The notes under the pieces: generated by a model | What the model was told of the DNA's origin: nothing | Databases searched by the model: none | Seen by the model: the letters and a program-made list of their open reading frames with translations, nothing else | Program-made: the position numbers and the translations under genes | Part shown: positions 41,783 to 51,196 of the stretch, in pieces | Layout of the letters: each line of letters starts with the position of its first letter | Position numbering within the stretch: position 1 is the stretch's first letter | Assembly: GCF_042650605.1 (NCBI RefSeq) | Contig: NZ_JBHSBN010000028.1 | Location: 17,319 to 81,318, forward strand | Length of the DNA stretch: 64,000 bases | Source: Micromonospora_J zhanjiangensis | GTDB taxonomy: Bacteria > Actinomycetota > Actinomycetes > Mycobacteriales > Micromonosporaceae | Reading direction: 5' to 3'

Positions 41783-43096
41783 ATGAGATTGAGCCGTCGG
41801 GCAAGGCGCTGGACAGCAGTCGTCGCGATCGGTCCGCTGGTGTTGGCCGGTGGCTGCACCAGCGGCTCCAAGAATGGCAAGGCGCAGGCGGCACCGCCGC
41901 CGACGTTGACGCTGAGCCCCGGCGGCAACGCCGCGAAGGTACCGATCAGCACCGAGGTCGGTACGGCGACCGACGGGAAGATCACCGCGGTGACGCTGAC
42001 CGACGACAAGGGCGCGTCCGTCGCCGGCGACATGCGGCCCGACGGGTCGTCCTGGCTGCCGGGCCGACCGCTGGACTTCAAGCGGTCCTACACCGCGCAG
42101 GTGACGGCGACCAGCGCCGCGGGCAAGACCACCACCCAGACCACCAAGTTCACCACGATGGACAAGCCGGACAGTCAGGTCAAGACCGAGATGTACTTCG
42201 AGAGCGGCAAGACGTACGGGGTCAACATGCCGGTCACCGTCTCGTTCGACCCACCGGTGCCGAAGGAGAACCGGGCCGCGGTGCAGAAGCGACTGCTGGT
42301 CAACACCGACCCGCCGCAGCCGGGCACCTGGTCCTGGCCGGACGACGGCAAGCAGGTCGAGTACCGGGCCCCGGACCCGTGGCGGCTCGGCACGAAGATC
42401 AGCGTCCGGGCGGCGCTGGCCGGTCTGCCGATCAAGGACAGCTTCGGCGACGGTGACCACGTCGCGAGCGCCACCATCGCCCAGAACAAGGTGAACCTGG
42501 AGGTCGACAACAAGACCAAGCAGATGGCGGTCTACCGGGACGACAAGCTGCTCAAGAAGATCCCGGTCAGTCTGGGCAAGGCCAGCACCCCCTCCTCCAG
42601 CGGCAAGATGGTGATCATGGAGAAGTTCGACACCACGGTGTTCGACACCCGGGGCGAGCCCAACGGCGGCTACGTGGTCACCGTCTCCGACGCCCAGCGG
42701 CTGACCTGGGGCGGCGAGTTCATCCACGCCGCGCCGTGGTCCGAGGGGGAACAGGGCTACACCAACACGTCGCACGGTTGCGTCAACGTCTCCACCACGG
42801 CGGCGGACTGGCTCATGTCGGTGACCCACGTCGGTGACCTGGTCACCGTCAAGGGCACCGAGGTCACCCTCGACCAGGGCAACGGCTTCACCGCCTGGAA
42901 CGTCAGTTGGGAGGAGTTCGCCCGGCACAGCGCCCTGCCGGTGCCGGCGGACCTCAAGCCCGCCCCGCAACCCGCGCCGTCCGCCTCCCCGGCACCCTCC
43001 GGGTCGTCGGCGCCGTCCGGCTCACCCGGCGGCACCGGCCCGGCCCCGGCGGACAGCCCGGCCGCCCCGGCGTCGTCCAACTCCGTGGGCGGCTGA
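41783..43096 (+). CDS. L,D-transpeptidase lipoprotein (YkuD domain)
   Basis: 437 residues, GGGAGG upstream. Lipobox VLAGGC (Cys25), two Ig-like/BIG-type domains (about 40-240, as in mycobacterial Ldt), a YkuD catalytic domain near 245-350 with FIHAAPW and the nucleophile in SHGCVNVS (Cys near 333), then a Trp-rich cap and a Pro/Ser/Ala tail. It makes 3-3 peptidoglycan cross-links outside the membrane. Together with the three lysozyme-like genes it adds to the wall-remodelling content of the window. Confidence 0.92.
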   Translation: MRLSRRARRWTAVVAIGPLVLAGGCTSGSKNGKAQAAPPPTLTLSPGGNAAKVPISTEVGTATDGKITAVTLTDDKGASVAGDMRPDGSSWLPGRPLDFKRSYTAQVTATSAAGKTTTQTTKFTTMDKPDSQVKTEMYFESGKTYGVNMPVTVSFDPPVPKENRAAVQKRLLVNTDPPQPGTWSWPDDGKQVEYRAPDPWRLGTKISVRAALAGLPIKDSFGDGDHVASATIAQNKVNLEVDNKTKQMAVYRDDKLLKKIPVSLGKASTPSSSGKMVIMEKFDTTVFDTRGEPNGGYVVTVSDAQRLTWGGEFIHAAPWSEGEQGYTNTSHGCVNVSTTAADWLMSVTHVGDLVTVKGTEVTLDQGNGFTAWNVSWEEFARHSALPVPADLKPAPQPAPSASPAPSGSSAPSGSPGGTGPAPADSPAAPASSNSVGG

Positions 43097-43290
43097 ACAC
43101 CGGGGAACACCACCACCACCGGCAGCGCCGGCCGTAGGGGACCGCCCCGCCGGCCGGCGCCGCCGGTCCGAGGTCCGCTTCCGCCCCCAACCGCGCCGGC
43201 CGGTCCCACCGGTTGCGCCGGCGGTCGCACTCTCGCTTCCGCCCCCGCCGCGCCGGGCGTGGTACCTGTCGGCTGCGCACGACGGCCCGC

Positions 43291-44313
43291 TCAGTCGGTG
43301 GGCAGCGGGATCCGGGCCAGGGCCGGTTCGACCAGGCTGCCCAGCCAGAGGTGGTCGCCGTGCTGGCGGACGCCGGTGATCACCTGGTACGAGCCGGTCG
43401 GCCCGTGGACGGTACGCAGCACCCGGCCGTCCCCGTCGACCAGCGCCACCAGCCCGTACCGCCGGGGTTGGGGTTGGGCCGCCTGCGGCAGCAGGGCGGC
43501 GAGCTGGCGCAGCCGGGGGTGCGGCAGCAGCCGTTCGAAGACCGGCAGCCGGGGGCTGGGTAGAGCCAGCCAGTAGGTGCCGTCGCCGACCGAACTCATG
43601 TTGTCGCCGTGCGCCGGCAACTCGCTCAGCACGGTCGGCTCCCCGCCGGCGGCCGGCACCCGCAGCAGCCGGCTGGTGGAGGTCTCCAGCACCAGCACGG
43701 CCGACTCGTCCGGGGTGAGCGCCACGCCGTTCGGGAAGTAGAGGCCGTCCGCGACCACCTCGGTCCGGCGGGTGTCCGGGTGGTAGCTGAGCAGCCGCCC
43801 GTTCGGCCGGTGTTCCAGCAGGTCGAGCCGCCAGTGCGAGACCGGGAACCGGCACGAGCTGTCGGTGAAAAAGACGGTGCCGTCCCGGGCGATGGCCGCG
43901 TTGTTGCACAGGTTGATCTCCCGCCCACCGGCCGACCGGGTCAACTCGGTCAGCCCGCCGTCCTCGGTCAACCGCAGCAACCCCCGGTACGCGTCGCAGA
44001 CCACCAGGCTGCCGTCCCGCGGGTCCACCTCGATGCCCAACGGCCGGCCCCCGGTCTCGACCAGCAACTCCGGCGAGCTGCCCGGTTCCGGGTCGGCCGG
44101 CCAGCGCCACACCCGGCCGTCCTCGCCGCCGGAGACCACCCGCCCGGCCGGGTCGATGACGACGTCCTCCGGGCCGTACCCGCTCGGCAGCGGGAACCGC
44201 TCGACGGCGTCCAACCGGCGGTCCCGCGCGGCCCACGGCCCGGTCAGCGGTGGCGGCACCGTCGCGGCCTCCCGACGGGGACGGATCAGGCGGGACACCC
44301 TGCGATTCGACAT
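43291..44313 (-). CDS. SMP-30/strictosidine synthase-like beta-propeller protein
   Basis: 340 residues from ATG 44313. Repeated propeller strands: GPEDVVIDPAGRVVSGGEDGRVW, RPLGIEVDPRDGSLVVCDAYRGL, LCNNAAIARDGTVFFTDSS, DGLYFPNGVALTPDESAVLVLET. These are hallmarks of SMP-30/gluconolactonase and strictosidine synthase-like hydrolases; the family hydrolyses lactones or esters with a bound divalent metal. No signal peptide is apparent. Follows the aminotransferase gene by 32 nt. Confidence 0.8.
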   Translation of the reverse strand: MSNRRVSRLIRPRREAATVPPPLTGPWAARDRRLDAVERFPLPSGYGPEDVVIDPAGRVVSGGEDGRVWRWPADPEPGSSPELLVETGGRPLGIEVDPRDGSLVVCDAYRGLLRLTEDGGLTELTRSAGGREINLCNNAAIARDGTVFFTDSSCRFPVSHWRLDLLEHRPNGRLLSYHPDTRRTEVVADGLYFPNGVALTPDESAVLVLETSTSRLLRVPAAGGEPTVLSELPAHGDNMSSVGDGTYWLALPSPRLPVFERLLPHPRLRQLAALLPQAAQPQPRRYGLVALVDGDGRVLRTVHGPTGSYQVITGVRQHGDHLWLGSLVEPALARIPLPTD

Positions 44314-44345
44314 CCGTCCATTGTCCGACCGATCCGGGCCCGCCG

Positions 44346-45533
44346 TCACGCGTCTCCGTCGGTCAGCGCCCCGGCGAGCCGGCGCACGCCTTCGGCGAGT
44401 TCGGCCGGGTCGAGCCGGGAGAAGGACAACCGGATCCGGTCCCGGCCGGCCGCCCGGCCGGGGTAGAACCAGGTGCCCTCCAGGTAGGACACCCCGGCGG
44501 CCTCGGCCCGGGCCAGCAACTCGTCGGGCCCGGGCAGGTCGACCCGGTCCGCGCCGGACCGCAGCCACAGGAACCAGCCGCCGCCGGGCACGTCGAACCG
44601 GGCGTCCGGCAGGTGCCGGCGTACGGCGGTGACCAGCGCGTCGCGCTGCCGGCGGTAGCGGGCCAGGATCCCGCTCAGGTGCCGGTCGTACCCGCCGTCG
44701 GCGGCGAACTCGGCCATGGTCAGTGCGGTGGTGTGGTTGACGCCGCCGCCGCTGTCCACGTGGCCGCGCCGGTGCAGGCCGGCGACCAGGCCGGCGTCGG
44801 CGGTCAGCCAGCCCAGCCGGAGGCCGGGGGCGACGGTCTTGGAGAACGAGCCGACCCGGGCCACCGTACCGGTGGCGGCCGTGCTGAACAGCGAGGCCGG
44901 CGCCGGACCGTCGTAGCTCAGCTCCCGGTAGGTGTCGTCCTCGACGACCAGCAGGCCGGCCTCCTCGGCCATCGCCACCAGGCCGGCGCGCCGGTCGGAC
45001 GGCAGGCTGCGCCCGGTCGGGTTGTTGAACGTCGGCACCAGGTACAGCATCGGCACCCGCCGGCCCCGCCGGCGCAGCGACCGGACCAGCTCCGCCGTGC
45101 CGGCCGGGTCGAGCCCGTCCCGGTCGGTGGGCGCCGCCACCAGGTCGACCCGGTGGTCGGCGACGATCCGCAACGCCAGGTGGTACGTCGGCGCGTCGAC
45201 CAGCACCGCGTCGCCCGGCCGGCACACCGCGCCGGCCAGCAGGTCCAGCGCCTGCGACGCGCCGGCGGTGACGAAGACCTGGTCCGCCTCCGGCCGGTAC
45301 GCGTCGACCCGGCCCAGCCGTTCGGTCAGCCACTCGACCAGCGGGCCGGGGCCGGCGGCGTACCCGTAGCTCAGCGCGGCCGAGCCGTACCGGCGCAGCG
45401 CGCCGGCGGTCGCGGTCGCCCACGCGTCGGTGGGCAGCGCCGCCGGGTGCGGATGTCCCCAGCCCAGGTCGATCACGTCCGGGCGGGCCCGGAACTGCAC
45501 CACGGGCAGCTCATCCGGTCGACGGTGGGTCAT
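44346..45533 (-). CDS. PLP-dependent class I aminotransferase, 2-aminoadipate-type
   Basis: 395 residues. Fold type I transaminase: VFVTAGASQALDLLAGAVCRPGD, YLVPTFNNPTGRSLPSDRRAGL, VVEDDTYRELSYDG, the PLP lysine near residue 232 in GSFSKTVAPGLRLGW, and the substrate-binding Arg near the end (DRIRLSFSR). It resembles LysN/2-aminoadipate and MocR-type enzymes without an HTH. Precise amino acid unknown; neighbouring desA is transcribed away from it. Confidence 0.82.
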   Translation of the reverse strand: MTHRRPDELPVVQFRARPDVIDLGWGHPHPAALPTDAWATATAGALRRYGSAALSYGYAAGPGPLVEWLTERLGRVDAYRPEADQVFVTAGASQALDLLAGAVCRPGDAVLVDAPTYHLALRIVADHRVDLVAAPTDRDGLDPAGTAELVRSLRRRGRRVPMLYLVPTFNNPTGRSLPSDRRAGLVAMAEEAGLLVVEDDTYRELSYDGPAPASLFSTAATGTVARVGSFSKTVAPGLRLGWLTADAGLVAGLHRRGHVDSGGGVNHTTALTMAEFAADGGYDRHLSGILARYRRQRDALVTAVRRHLPDARFDVPGGGWFLWLRSGADRVDLPGPDELLARAEAAGVSYLEGTWFYPGRAAGRDRIRLSFSRLDPAELAEGVRRLAGALTDGDA

Positions 45534-45718
45534 GGCCCACGATAACCACGATCGACGAGGTACCGACGGCCGGCACGGGCCAGCACTAGCATGATCAGTT
45601 CGACCATGCGCGTCGATCGATGCACCGGTGCCGGTGGCCGCCCGCGGACGGCCCCGGCGCTCGGCTTCTGACGCCAGGCGGCGACCGCCGCCGTTCCGGA
45701 CCGGACGGACCCCGGTTC

Positions 45719-45747
45719 TTGCATATTAGGTAAGGCTAACCTAATGT
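45719..45747 (+). promoter_or_regulatory. iron-regulated promoter with DmdR/IdeR-type iron box
   Basis: TTAGGTAAGGCTAACCTAA (45726-45744) differs at one position from the perfect 19-bp DtxR-family iron box. It fills the spacer between TTGCAT (45719-45724) and TAATGT (45742-45747), a 17-nt spaced -35/-10 pair. Iron-loaded repressor here would block desABCD. Confidence 0.9.
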
Positions 45748-45798
45748 GATCTCCGCGGCTCCGGCCGTGGCCTGTCCGGACGACCGCTGGGAAGTCGC

Positions 45799-47343
45799 AT
45801 GAGTTCGATCGGTAGCCCGCCCGGCACCGCGCCCGCCGACGACGCCGAGCACGGCTCGTCGGCGGCGCGCGGCCACCTGTTCAACGCCGCCACCGTCGAG
45901 CGGTACCGGGACGTGCTGGCCCGCGGCGTCGAACGGATCGCCCGCGGGGTACGGCGGGCCGACCGACCCTTCACCGGCGTCACACCGGCCGCCCTGATCC
46001 CGCTCGTCGACGCGATCGACCTGGACCGGCCGCTGGGGGACACCGACGCCGCCCTGGACGAACTGCACGACGTCTGGCTCCGCGACGCCGTCTGGTTCCA
46101 CCACCCCCGCTACCTGGCGCACCTCAACTGCCCCGTGGTCATCCCGGCCCTGCTCGGCGAGGCCGTACTCAGCGCCGTCAACTCCTCCCTGGACACCTGG
46201 GACCAGAGCGTCGGCGCCACCCTGATGGAACGGCGGCTGATCGAGTGGACGGCCGGGCGGGTCGGCCTCGGCGCCACCGCCGACGGCGTGTTCACCAGCG
46301 GCGGCACGCAGTCCAACCTGCAGGCGATGCTGCTGGCCCGGGAGGAGGCGTACCGGCGGGCCGGCGGGGCGGACGACCGGTCGGCGGCGCTGGCCCGACT
46401 GCGGATCATCACCTCCGCCGCCGGACACTTCAGCGTGCAGAAGGCCGCCAAGCTGCTCGGCCTGGCATCCGACGCGGTGCTCACCGTGCCGACCGACGCG
46501 GGCCGCCGGATGCGCACCGACGAACTGGCCCGGACCATCGACCGCTGCCGGCGCGACGGGCAGGTGGTCATGGCGGTCGTCGCCACCGCCGGCACCACCG
46601 ACTTCGGCACCATCGACCCGCTGCCGGAACTCGCCGACATCTGTACGGCGACCGGCATCTGGATGCACGTCGACGCCGCGTACGGCTGCGGGCTGCTGGT
46701 CTCACCCACCCGCCGGCACCTGCTCGACGGCATCGAGCGGGCCGCCTCGGTGACCGTCGACTACCACAAGTCGTTCTTCCAGCCGGTCTCCGCCAGCGCC
46801 CTGCTGGTGCGCGACGGTCGGGTGCTGCGGCACGCGACCTGGCACGCCGACTACCTCAACCCGGCGCGGGCGGCCGAGCGGGGCATCCCGAACCAGGTCG
46901 ACAAGAGCATCCAGACGACCCGCCGGTTCGACGCGTGCAAGGTCTGGCTCACCCTGCGGATCATGGGACCGGACGCGATCGGCGCGCTCTTCGACCAGGT
47001 CGTCGACCTCGCGGCCCAGGCGTGGCGGCTGCTGGACGCCGACCCCCGGTTCGAGGTGGCGACCCGGTCCCCGCTGAGCACCGTCGTCTTCCGCCACCTG
47101 CCGCCGGGCGCCGACCCGGACCTGATCGACGAGGCCAACCTGCACGCCCGCGAGACGCTCGCCGGCTCCGGTGAAGCCCTGGTCGCCGGGACCACGGTCG
47201 ACGGCGCCCACCACCTCAAGCTCACCCTGCTCAACCCCGAGACCACCGTCGAGGACATCGCCCACGTCCTCGACCTCATCGCCGACCACGCCGGCCGGTA
47301 CGCCCGGGACAGGGCGGCCGAACTGTCCTGCCCGGTCGGCTGA
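45799..47343 (+). CDS. desA: lysine decarboxylase of desferrioxamine biosynthesis
   Basis: 514 residues. Group II PLP decarboxylase: FHHPRYLAHLNCPVVIPALLGE, FTSGGTQSNLQAMLLAREEA, VVATAGTTDFGTIDPL, WMHVDAAYGCG, and the PLP lysine near 324 in VDYHKSFFQPVSASALL. In desferrioxamine clusters this enzyme makes cadaverine. The iron box upstream and the three following genes in the canonical order make the assignment firm. Confidence 0.92.
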   Translation: MSSIGSPPGTAPADDAEHGSSAARGHLFNAATVERYRDVLARGVERIARGVRRADRPFTGVTPAALIPLVDAIDLDRPLGDTDAALDELHDVWLRDAVWFHHPRYLAHLNCPVVIPALLGEAVLSAVNSSLDTWDQSVGATLMERRLIEWTAGRVGLGATADGVFTSGGTQSNLQAMLLAREEAYRRAGGADDRSAALARLRIITSAAGHFSVQKAAKLLGLASDAVLTVPTDAGRRMRTDELARTIDRCRRDGQVVMAVVATAGTTDFGTIDPLPELADICTATGIWMHVDAAYGCGLLVSPTRRHLLDGIERAASVTVDYHKSFFQPVSASALLVRDGRVLRHATWHADYLNPARAAERGIPNQVDKSIQTTRRFDACKVWLTLRIMGPDAIGALFDQVVDLAAQAWRLLDADPRFEVATRSPLSTVVFRHLPPGADPDLIDEANLHARETLAGSGEALVAGTTVDGAHHLKLTLLNPETTVEDIAHVLDLIADHAGRYARDRAAELSCPVG

Positions 47344-47365
47344 CCGGCGGCGGAGGGGAGAACCC

Positions 47366-48640
47366 GTGTCGACCCACGACTTCGTCGCCGTCGGGCTGGG
47401 CCCGTTCAACCTCGGCCTGGCCTGCCTGACCGCGCCGATCGACGACCTCGACGGACTGTTCCTGGAGGCGCGGGACGGCGTCGACTGGCATCCCGGGATG
47501 CTGCTCGACTCGACCCGGCTGCAGACGCCGTTCCTCGCCGACCTGGTCACCCTCGCCGACCCGACGTCGCCGTACTCGTTCCTGCGCTACCTGAAGGAGA
47601 CCGGCCGGCTCTACCCGTTCTACATCCGGGAGAGCTTCTTCCCGCTGCGTGCCGAGTACGACGACTACTGCCGCTGGGCCGCCGGCAAACTGCCGAACCT
47701 GCGCTTCCGGCACACCGTCACCGCCGTCGAGTACGACGACGCCGACGGGCGCTACGTGGTGCGCGCCGAGACCCCCGACGGTCCGGTCACCCACCGGGCC
47801 CGGCACCTGGTGCTCGGCACGGGCACCCCGCCGTACCTGCCGGCGGTCTGCGCCGACCTGGGCGGCGACCTGATCCACAACTCCCGCTACCGGGAACACC
47901 GGGAGGCGCTGCGGGCCAAGCGCAGCATCACCGTCGTCGGCAGTGGCCAGAGCGCCGCCGAGGTCTACCGCGACCTGCTCGGCGACATCGACAGGTACGG
48001 CTACCGGCTCACCTGGGTCACCCGCTCGCCCCGGTTCTTCCCGCTCGAATACACCAAGTTGACGTTGGAGATGACCTCCCCGGACTACGTGGACTACTTC
48101 CACGCCCTGCCCGAGCCGACCCGCTACCGGCTGGAGTCCGCCCAGCAGCCGCTGTTCAAGGGCATCGACGCCGACCTGATCAACGACATCTACGACCTGC
48201 TGTACGCCAAGAGCCGGCCCGGTCCGGTGCCGACCCGGCTGCTGACCAACACCGAGCTGACCGGGGCCGCGTACGACGCCGGCCGCTACCGGCTCGGCCT
48301 GCGCCACACCGAGCAGGGCCGAGACGTCACGCTGGAGACCGAGGGACTGGTGCTGGCCACCGGCTACCGCTACCGGGTCCCCGAGTTCCTCACGCCGGTG
48401 CGCGACCGGCTCCGCCGGGACGCCCACGGCCGGCTCGACGTGGCCCGCAACTACAGCATCGACCACACCGGCCGGGGCGTGTTCCTGCAGAACGCCGGCA
48501 CGCACACGCACAGCATCACCTCACCCGACCTGGGCATGGGCCCGTACCGCAACTCGTGGATCATTCGGGAGCTGACCGGCCGGGAGCACTACCCGATCGA
48601 GCGGCGGATCGCGTTCCAGGACTTCGGGGTGCCGGCATGA
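47366..48640 (+). CDS. desB: cadaverine N-monooxygenase
   Basis: 424 residues from the GTG after GGAGGGGAG. Flavin-dependent N-hydroxylase: FAD motif VGLGPFNLGLACL near the start, NADPH motif TVVGSGQSAAEVYRDLL near 190, and the C-terminal LATGYRYRVPEFL and THTHSITSPDLGMGPYRN typical of lysine/ornithine N-monooxygenases. It N-hydroxylates cadaverine. Confidence 0.93.
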   Translation: MSTHDFVAVGLGPFNLGLACLTAPIDDLDGLFLEARDGVDWHPGMLLDSTRLQTPFLADLVTLADPTSPYSFLRYLKETGRLYPFYIRESFFPLRAEYDDYCRWAAGKLPNLRFRHTVTAVEYDDADGRYVVRAETPDGPVTHRARHLVLGTGTPPYLPAVCADLGGDLIHNSRYREHREALRAKRSITVVGSGQSAAEVYRDLLGDIDRYGYRLTWVTRSPRFFPLEYTKLTLEMTSPDYVDYFHALPEPTRYRLESAQQPLFKGIDADLINDIYDLLYAKSRPGPVPTRLLTNTELTGAAYDAGRYRLGLRHTEQGRDVTLETEGLVLATGYRYRVPEFLTPVRDRLRRDAHGRLDVARNYSIDHTGRGVFLQNAGTHTHSITSPDLGMGPYRNSWIIRELTGREHYPIERRIAFQDFGVPA

Positions 48641-48750
48641 ACGAACGCACCGAGCGGAGCGAGGGCCGTGAGGGCATGCCCGGCCGGCTCGGCATGAACG
48701 AACGCACCGAGCGGAGCGAGGGCCGTGAGGGCATGCCCGGCCAGCCCTGC
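48637..48750 (+). repeat. two tandem copies of a 57-bp in-frame repeat at the desB/desC junction
   Basis: Copies start at 48637 and 48694; the first 49 bases are identical and only the last few differ. Each begins ATGAACGAACGCACCGAG and encodes MNERTERSEGREGMPG plus three residues. The array starts in the desB stop (ATGA) and ends just before the ATG that begins conserved DesC sequence, so it was inserted, or expanded, exactly at the coupled start without breaking the frame. Confidence 0.85.
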
Positions 48751-49338
48751 ATGAGCACGTTCACCCGCCTCGACGAGCGGCTCGGCGAGTTCGCGTTGCG
48801 CCCGCTGGACCCGGACGCCGACGCGGTGCTGCTGCACCGCTGGGTCACCCACCCGAAGGCCGCGTTCTGGCTGATGCGGGACGCCGACGTGGCGGCCGTG
48901 GCGCGGGAGTACCGGCGGATCGCCGCCCATCCGCACCACGACGCGTACCTGGGTCTGTGGCGCGGGGAGCCGGCGTTCCTGGCCGAACGGTACGACCCGG
49001 CCCGGGTGGAACTGGTCGGCCTGCACACCCCCGAGCCCGGCGACGTCGGCATGCACTTCCTGTGTCCGCACACCGACGTCCCCGTCCACGGCTTCACCCG
49101 TGCCGTCATCACCACGGTCCTGGCCTGGCTCTTCGTCGACCCGGCCACCCGACGCGTGGTGGTGGAGCCGGACGTGCGCAACCGGGCGGTGCACGCGCTC
49201 AACGCGACCGTCGGGTTCACCGTCGTGGGCGAGATCCGCAAGCCCGAGAAGGACGCGCTGCTCAGCGTCTGCACCCGGGAGCGGTTCCGGAACGCCACCG
49301 CGGCCGGCGCCGCCACCGACACGGAGACGTGCGGGTGA
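48637..49338 (+). CDS. desC: acyl-CoA N-acyltransferase of desferrioxamine biosynthesis
   Basis: 233 residues if started at ATG 48637, which overlaps the desB stop; 195 if started at ATG 48751, where family similarity begins (MSTFTRLDERLGEFALRPLD). I list the coupled start because no ribosome site precedes 48751. Siderophore-type GNAT: HRWVTHPKAAFWLM, AEVYRRI-like AREYRRIAAHPHHDAYLG, HFLCPHTDVPVHGFTRAVI, VVVEPDVRNRAVHALNATVGF. It succinylates or acetylates N-hydroxycadaverine. The 38 extra residues come from the repeat. Confidence 0.88.
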   Translation: MNERTERSEGREGMPGRLGMNERTERSEGREGMPGQPCMSTFTRLDERLGEFALRPLDPDADAVLLHRWVTHPKAAFWLMRDADVAAVAREYRRIAAHPHHDAYLGLWRGEPAFLAERYDPARVELVGLHTPEPGDVGMHFLCPHTDVPVHGFTRAVITTVLAWLFVDPATRRVVVEPDVRNRAVHALNATVGFTVVGEIRKPEKDALLSVCTRERFRNATAAGAATDTETCG

Positions 49339-51119
49339 ACCCGACCGTGGCCGTGGACCACCTGAACCCCGAGGCGTGGGCGAGCGCCAACCGGGCGCTG
49401 GTCCGCAAGGCGCTCGCCGAATTCGCCCACGAACGCCTGATCACCCCCGAGCCGGCCGGCGCCGGCCGGTGGACCGTACGCGGCGACGACGGCACCGTGG
49501 AGTACCGGTTCGCCGCGCAGCGGCTCGCCCTGGAGCACTGGCAGGTCGACGCCGGCAGCATCACCCGGCACCGGGCCGGCGACCAGATGCCGCTGGACGC
49601 GGTGGACCTCTGCCTGGAACTGCGCGGCGCGCTCGGCCTCACCGACGCGGTCCTGCCGGTCTACCTGGAGGAGATCACCGCCACCCTGGCCGGCGCGGCG
49701 TACAAGCTCGGCAAGCCCTCGGTCACCGCCGGCGAGCTGGCCGGGGCGGACTTCCAGGCGGTCGAGACGGGCATGACCGAGGGACATCCCTGCTTCCTGG
49801 CCAACAACGGCCGGATCGGCTTCGGGGTGCACGACCACCACCGTCACGCCCCGGAGGCCGCGGCGCCGGTACGGCTGCTCTGGTTGGCCGGGCACCGGGA
49901 CCACACCACCTTCAGCTGCGCCGACGACCTCGACTACGACACCCTGCTCCGGGGCGAACTCGGCGCCGACACCATCGTCCGGTTCACGGCGGTGCTCACC
50001 GGTCTCGGCCTCGACCCGGCCGACTACCTGCTCATCCCGGTGCACCCGTGGCAGTGGTGGAACAAGCTCGCCGTCACCTTCGCCGGCGAGGTCGCCCGGC
50101 GCCGGCTGGTCTGCCTCGGCGAAGGGCCGGACGAGTACCTCGCCCAGCAGTCCATCCGCACCTTCTTCAACGTCAGCGACCCGGGTAAGCACTACGTCAA
50201 GACCGCCCTGTCGGTGCTGAACATGGGCTTCACGCGCGGCCTGTCCGCCGCGTACATGGCGGCCACGCCGGCCATCAACGACTGGCTCGTCGACCTGGTC
50301 GGCAACGACCCGGTGTTTCGCCGGACCCGCCTGTCGATCATCCGCGAGCGGGCCGCGGTCGGCTACCGGCACCGGCAGTACGAGACGGCGACCGACCGGC
50401 ACTCCCCGTACCGGAAGATGCTGGCCGCGCTCTGGCGGGAGAGTCCGGTGCCCGACCTGGCGCCCGGGCGACGGCTGGCCACCATGGCCTCGCTGCTGCA
50501 CCTCGACCGCGACGGCCGCCCGCTGGCCGGTGCGCTGATCGAACGGTCGGGCCTGTCGCCGGTGCGCTGGCTGCGCCGCTACCTGGACGCCTACCTGGTG
50601 CCGCTGCTGCACAGCCTGTACGCGTACGACCTGGTCTTCATGCCGCACGGCGAGAACGTCATCCTGGTGCTCGACGGCGGGGCCGTCGAGCGGGTGATCT
50701 TCAAGGACATCGCCGAGGAGATCGCGGTGCTGGACCCGGAGGCGGACCTGCCGGAACCGGTGCGGCGGATCCGGACCGCGGTCCCCGAGGACCAGAAGAT
50801 CCTGGCCATCTTCACCGACGTCTTCGACTGCTTCCTGCGACACCTGAGCGCGGTCCTGCACACCCGGGACATCCTCGCCGAGGACGACTTCTGGCGGACC
50901 GTCGCCGACTGCGCCGTCGACTACGCCGCGTCGGTGCCGCACCTGGCCGACCGGCTGCGCCGGCACGACCTGTTCGCGCCGGCGTTCCCGCTGTCCTGCC
51001 TCAACCGGCTGCAGTTGCGCGACAACCGGCAGCTGCTCGACCTGGCCGACCCGTCCGCCGCGCTGCAGTTCGCCGGCAGCCTGGCCAACCCGATCGCCCG
51101 CTTCGCGCCGCGGCGATGA
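49335..51119 (+). CDS. desD: desferrioxamine synthetase (NIS synthetase, IucA/IucC family)
   Basis: 594 residues, GTGA overlap with desC. NIS synthetase signatures: GHPCFLANNGRIGFG, LIPVHPWQWWNKL, QQSIRTFFNVSDPGKHYVKTALS, FMPHGENVILVLDGG, and FKDIAEEIAVLD. It oligomerises and macrocyclises succinyl-N-hydroxycadaverine units with ATP to desferrioxamines. Export and uptake genes are not in the window. Confidence 0.93.
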   Translation: MNPTVAVDHLNPEAWASANRALVRKALAEFAHERLITPEPAGAGRWTVRGDDGTVEYRFAAQRLALEHWQVDAGSITRHRAGDQMPLDAVDLCLELRGALGLTDAVLPVYLEEITATLAGAAYKLGKPSVTAGELAGADFQAVETGMTEGHPCFLANNGRIGFGVHDHHRHAPEAAAPVRLLWLAGHRDHTTFSCADDLDYDTLLRGELGADTIVRFTAVLTGLGLDPADYLLIPVHPWQWWNKLAVTFAGEVARRRLVCLGEGPDEYLAQQSIRTFFNVSDPGKHYVKTALSVLNMGFTRGLSAAYMAATPAINDWLVDLVGNDPVFRRTRLSIIRERAAVGYRHRQYETATDRHSPYRKMLAALWRESPVPDLAPGRRLATMASLLHLDRDGRPLAGALIERSGLSPVRWLRRYLDAYLVPLLHSLYAYDLVFMPHGENVILVLDGGAVERVIFKDIAEEIAVLDPEADLPEPVRRIRTAVPEDQKILAIFTDVFDCFLRHLSAVLHTRDILAEDDFWRTVADCAVDYAASVPHLADRLRRHDLFAPAFPLSCLNRLQLRDNRQLLDLADPSAALQFAGSLANPIARFAPRR

Positions 51120-51196
51120 GCGCCGGCCGGGCGGCCGCCGGCCCGGGGTGCCCGCCGTCGGGGCAGTCCGGACCGGCGGCCGGCGGGCGCGCTCCG

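Noticed and set aside
45530..45724. 64-codon minus-strand frame upstream of desA
   Set aside because: Overlaps the promoter region, no ribosome site, basic low-complexity composition.
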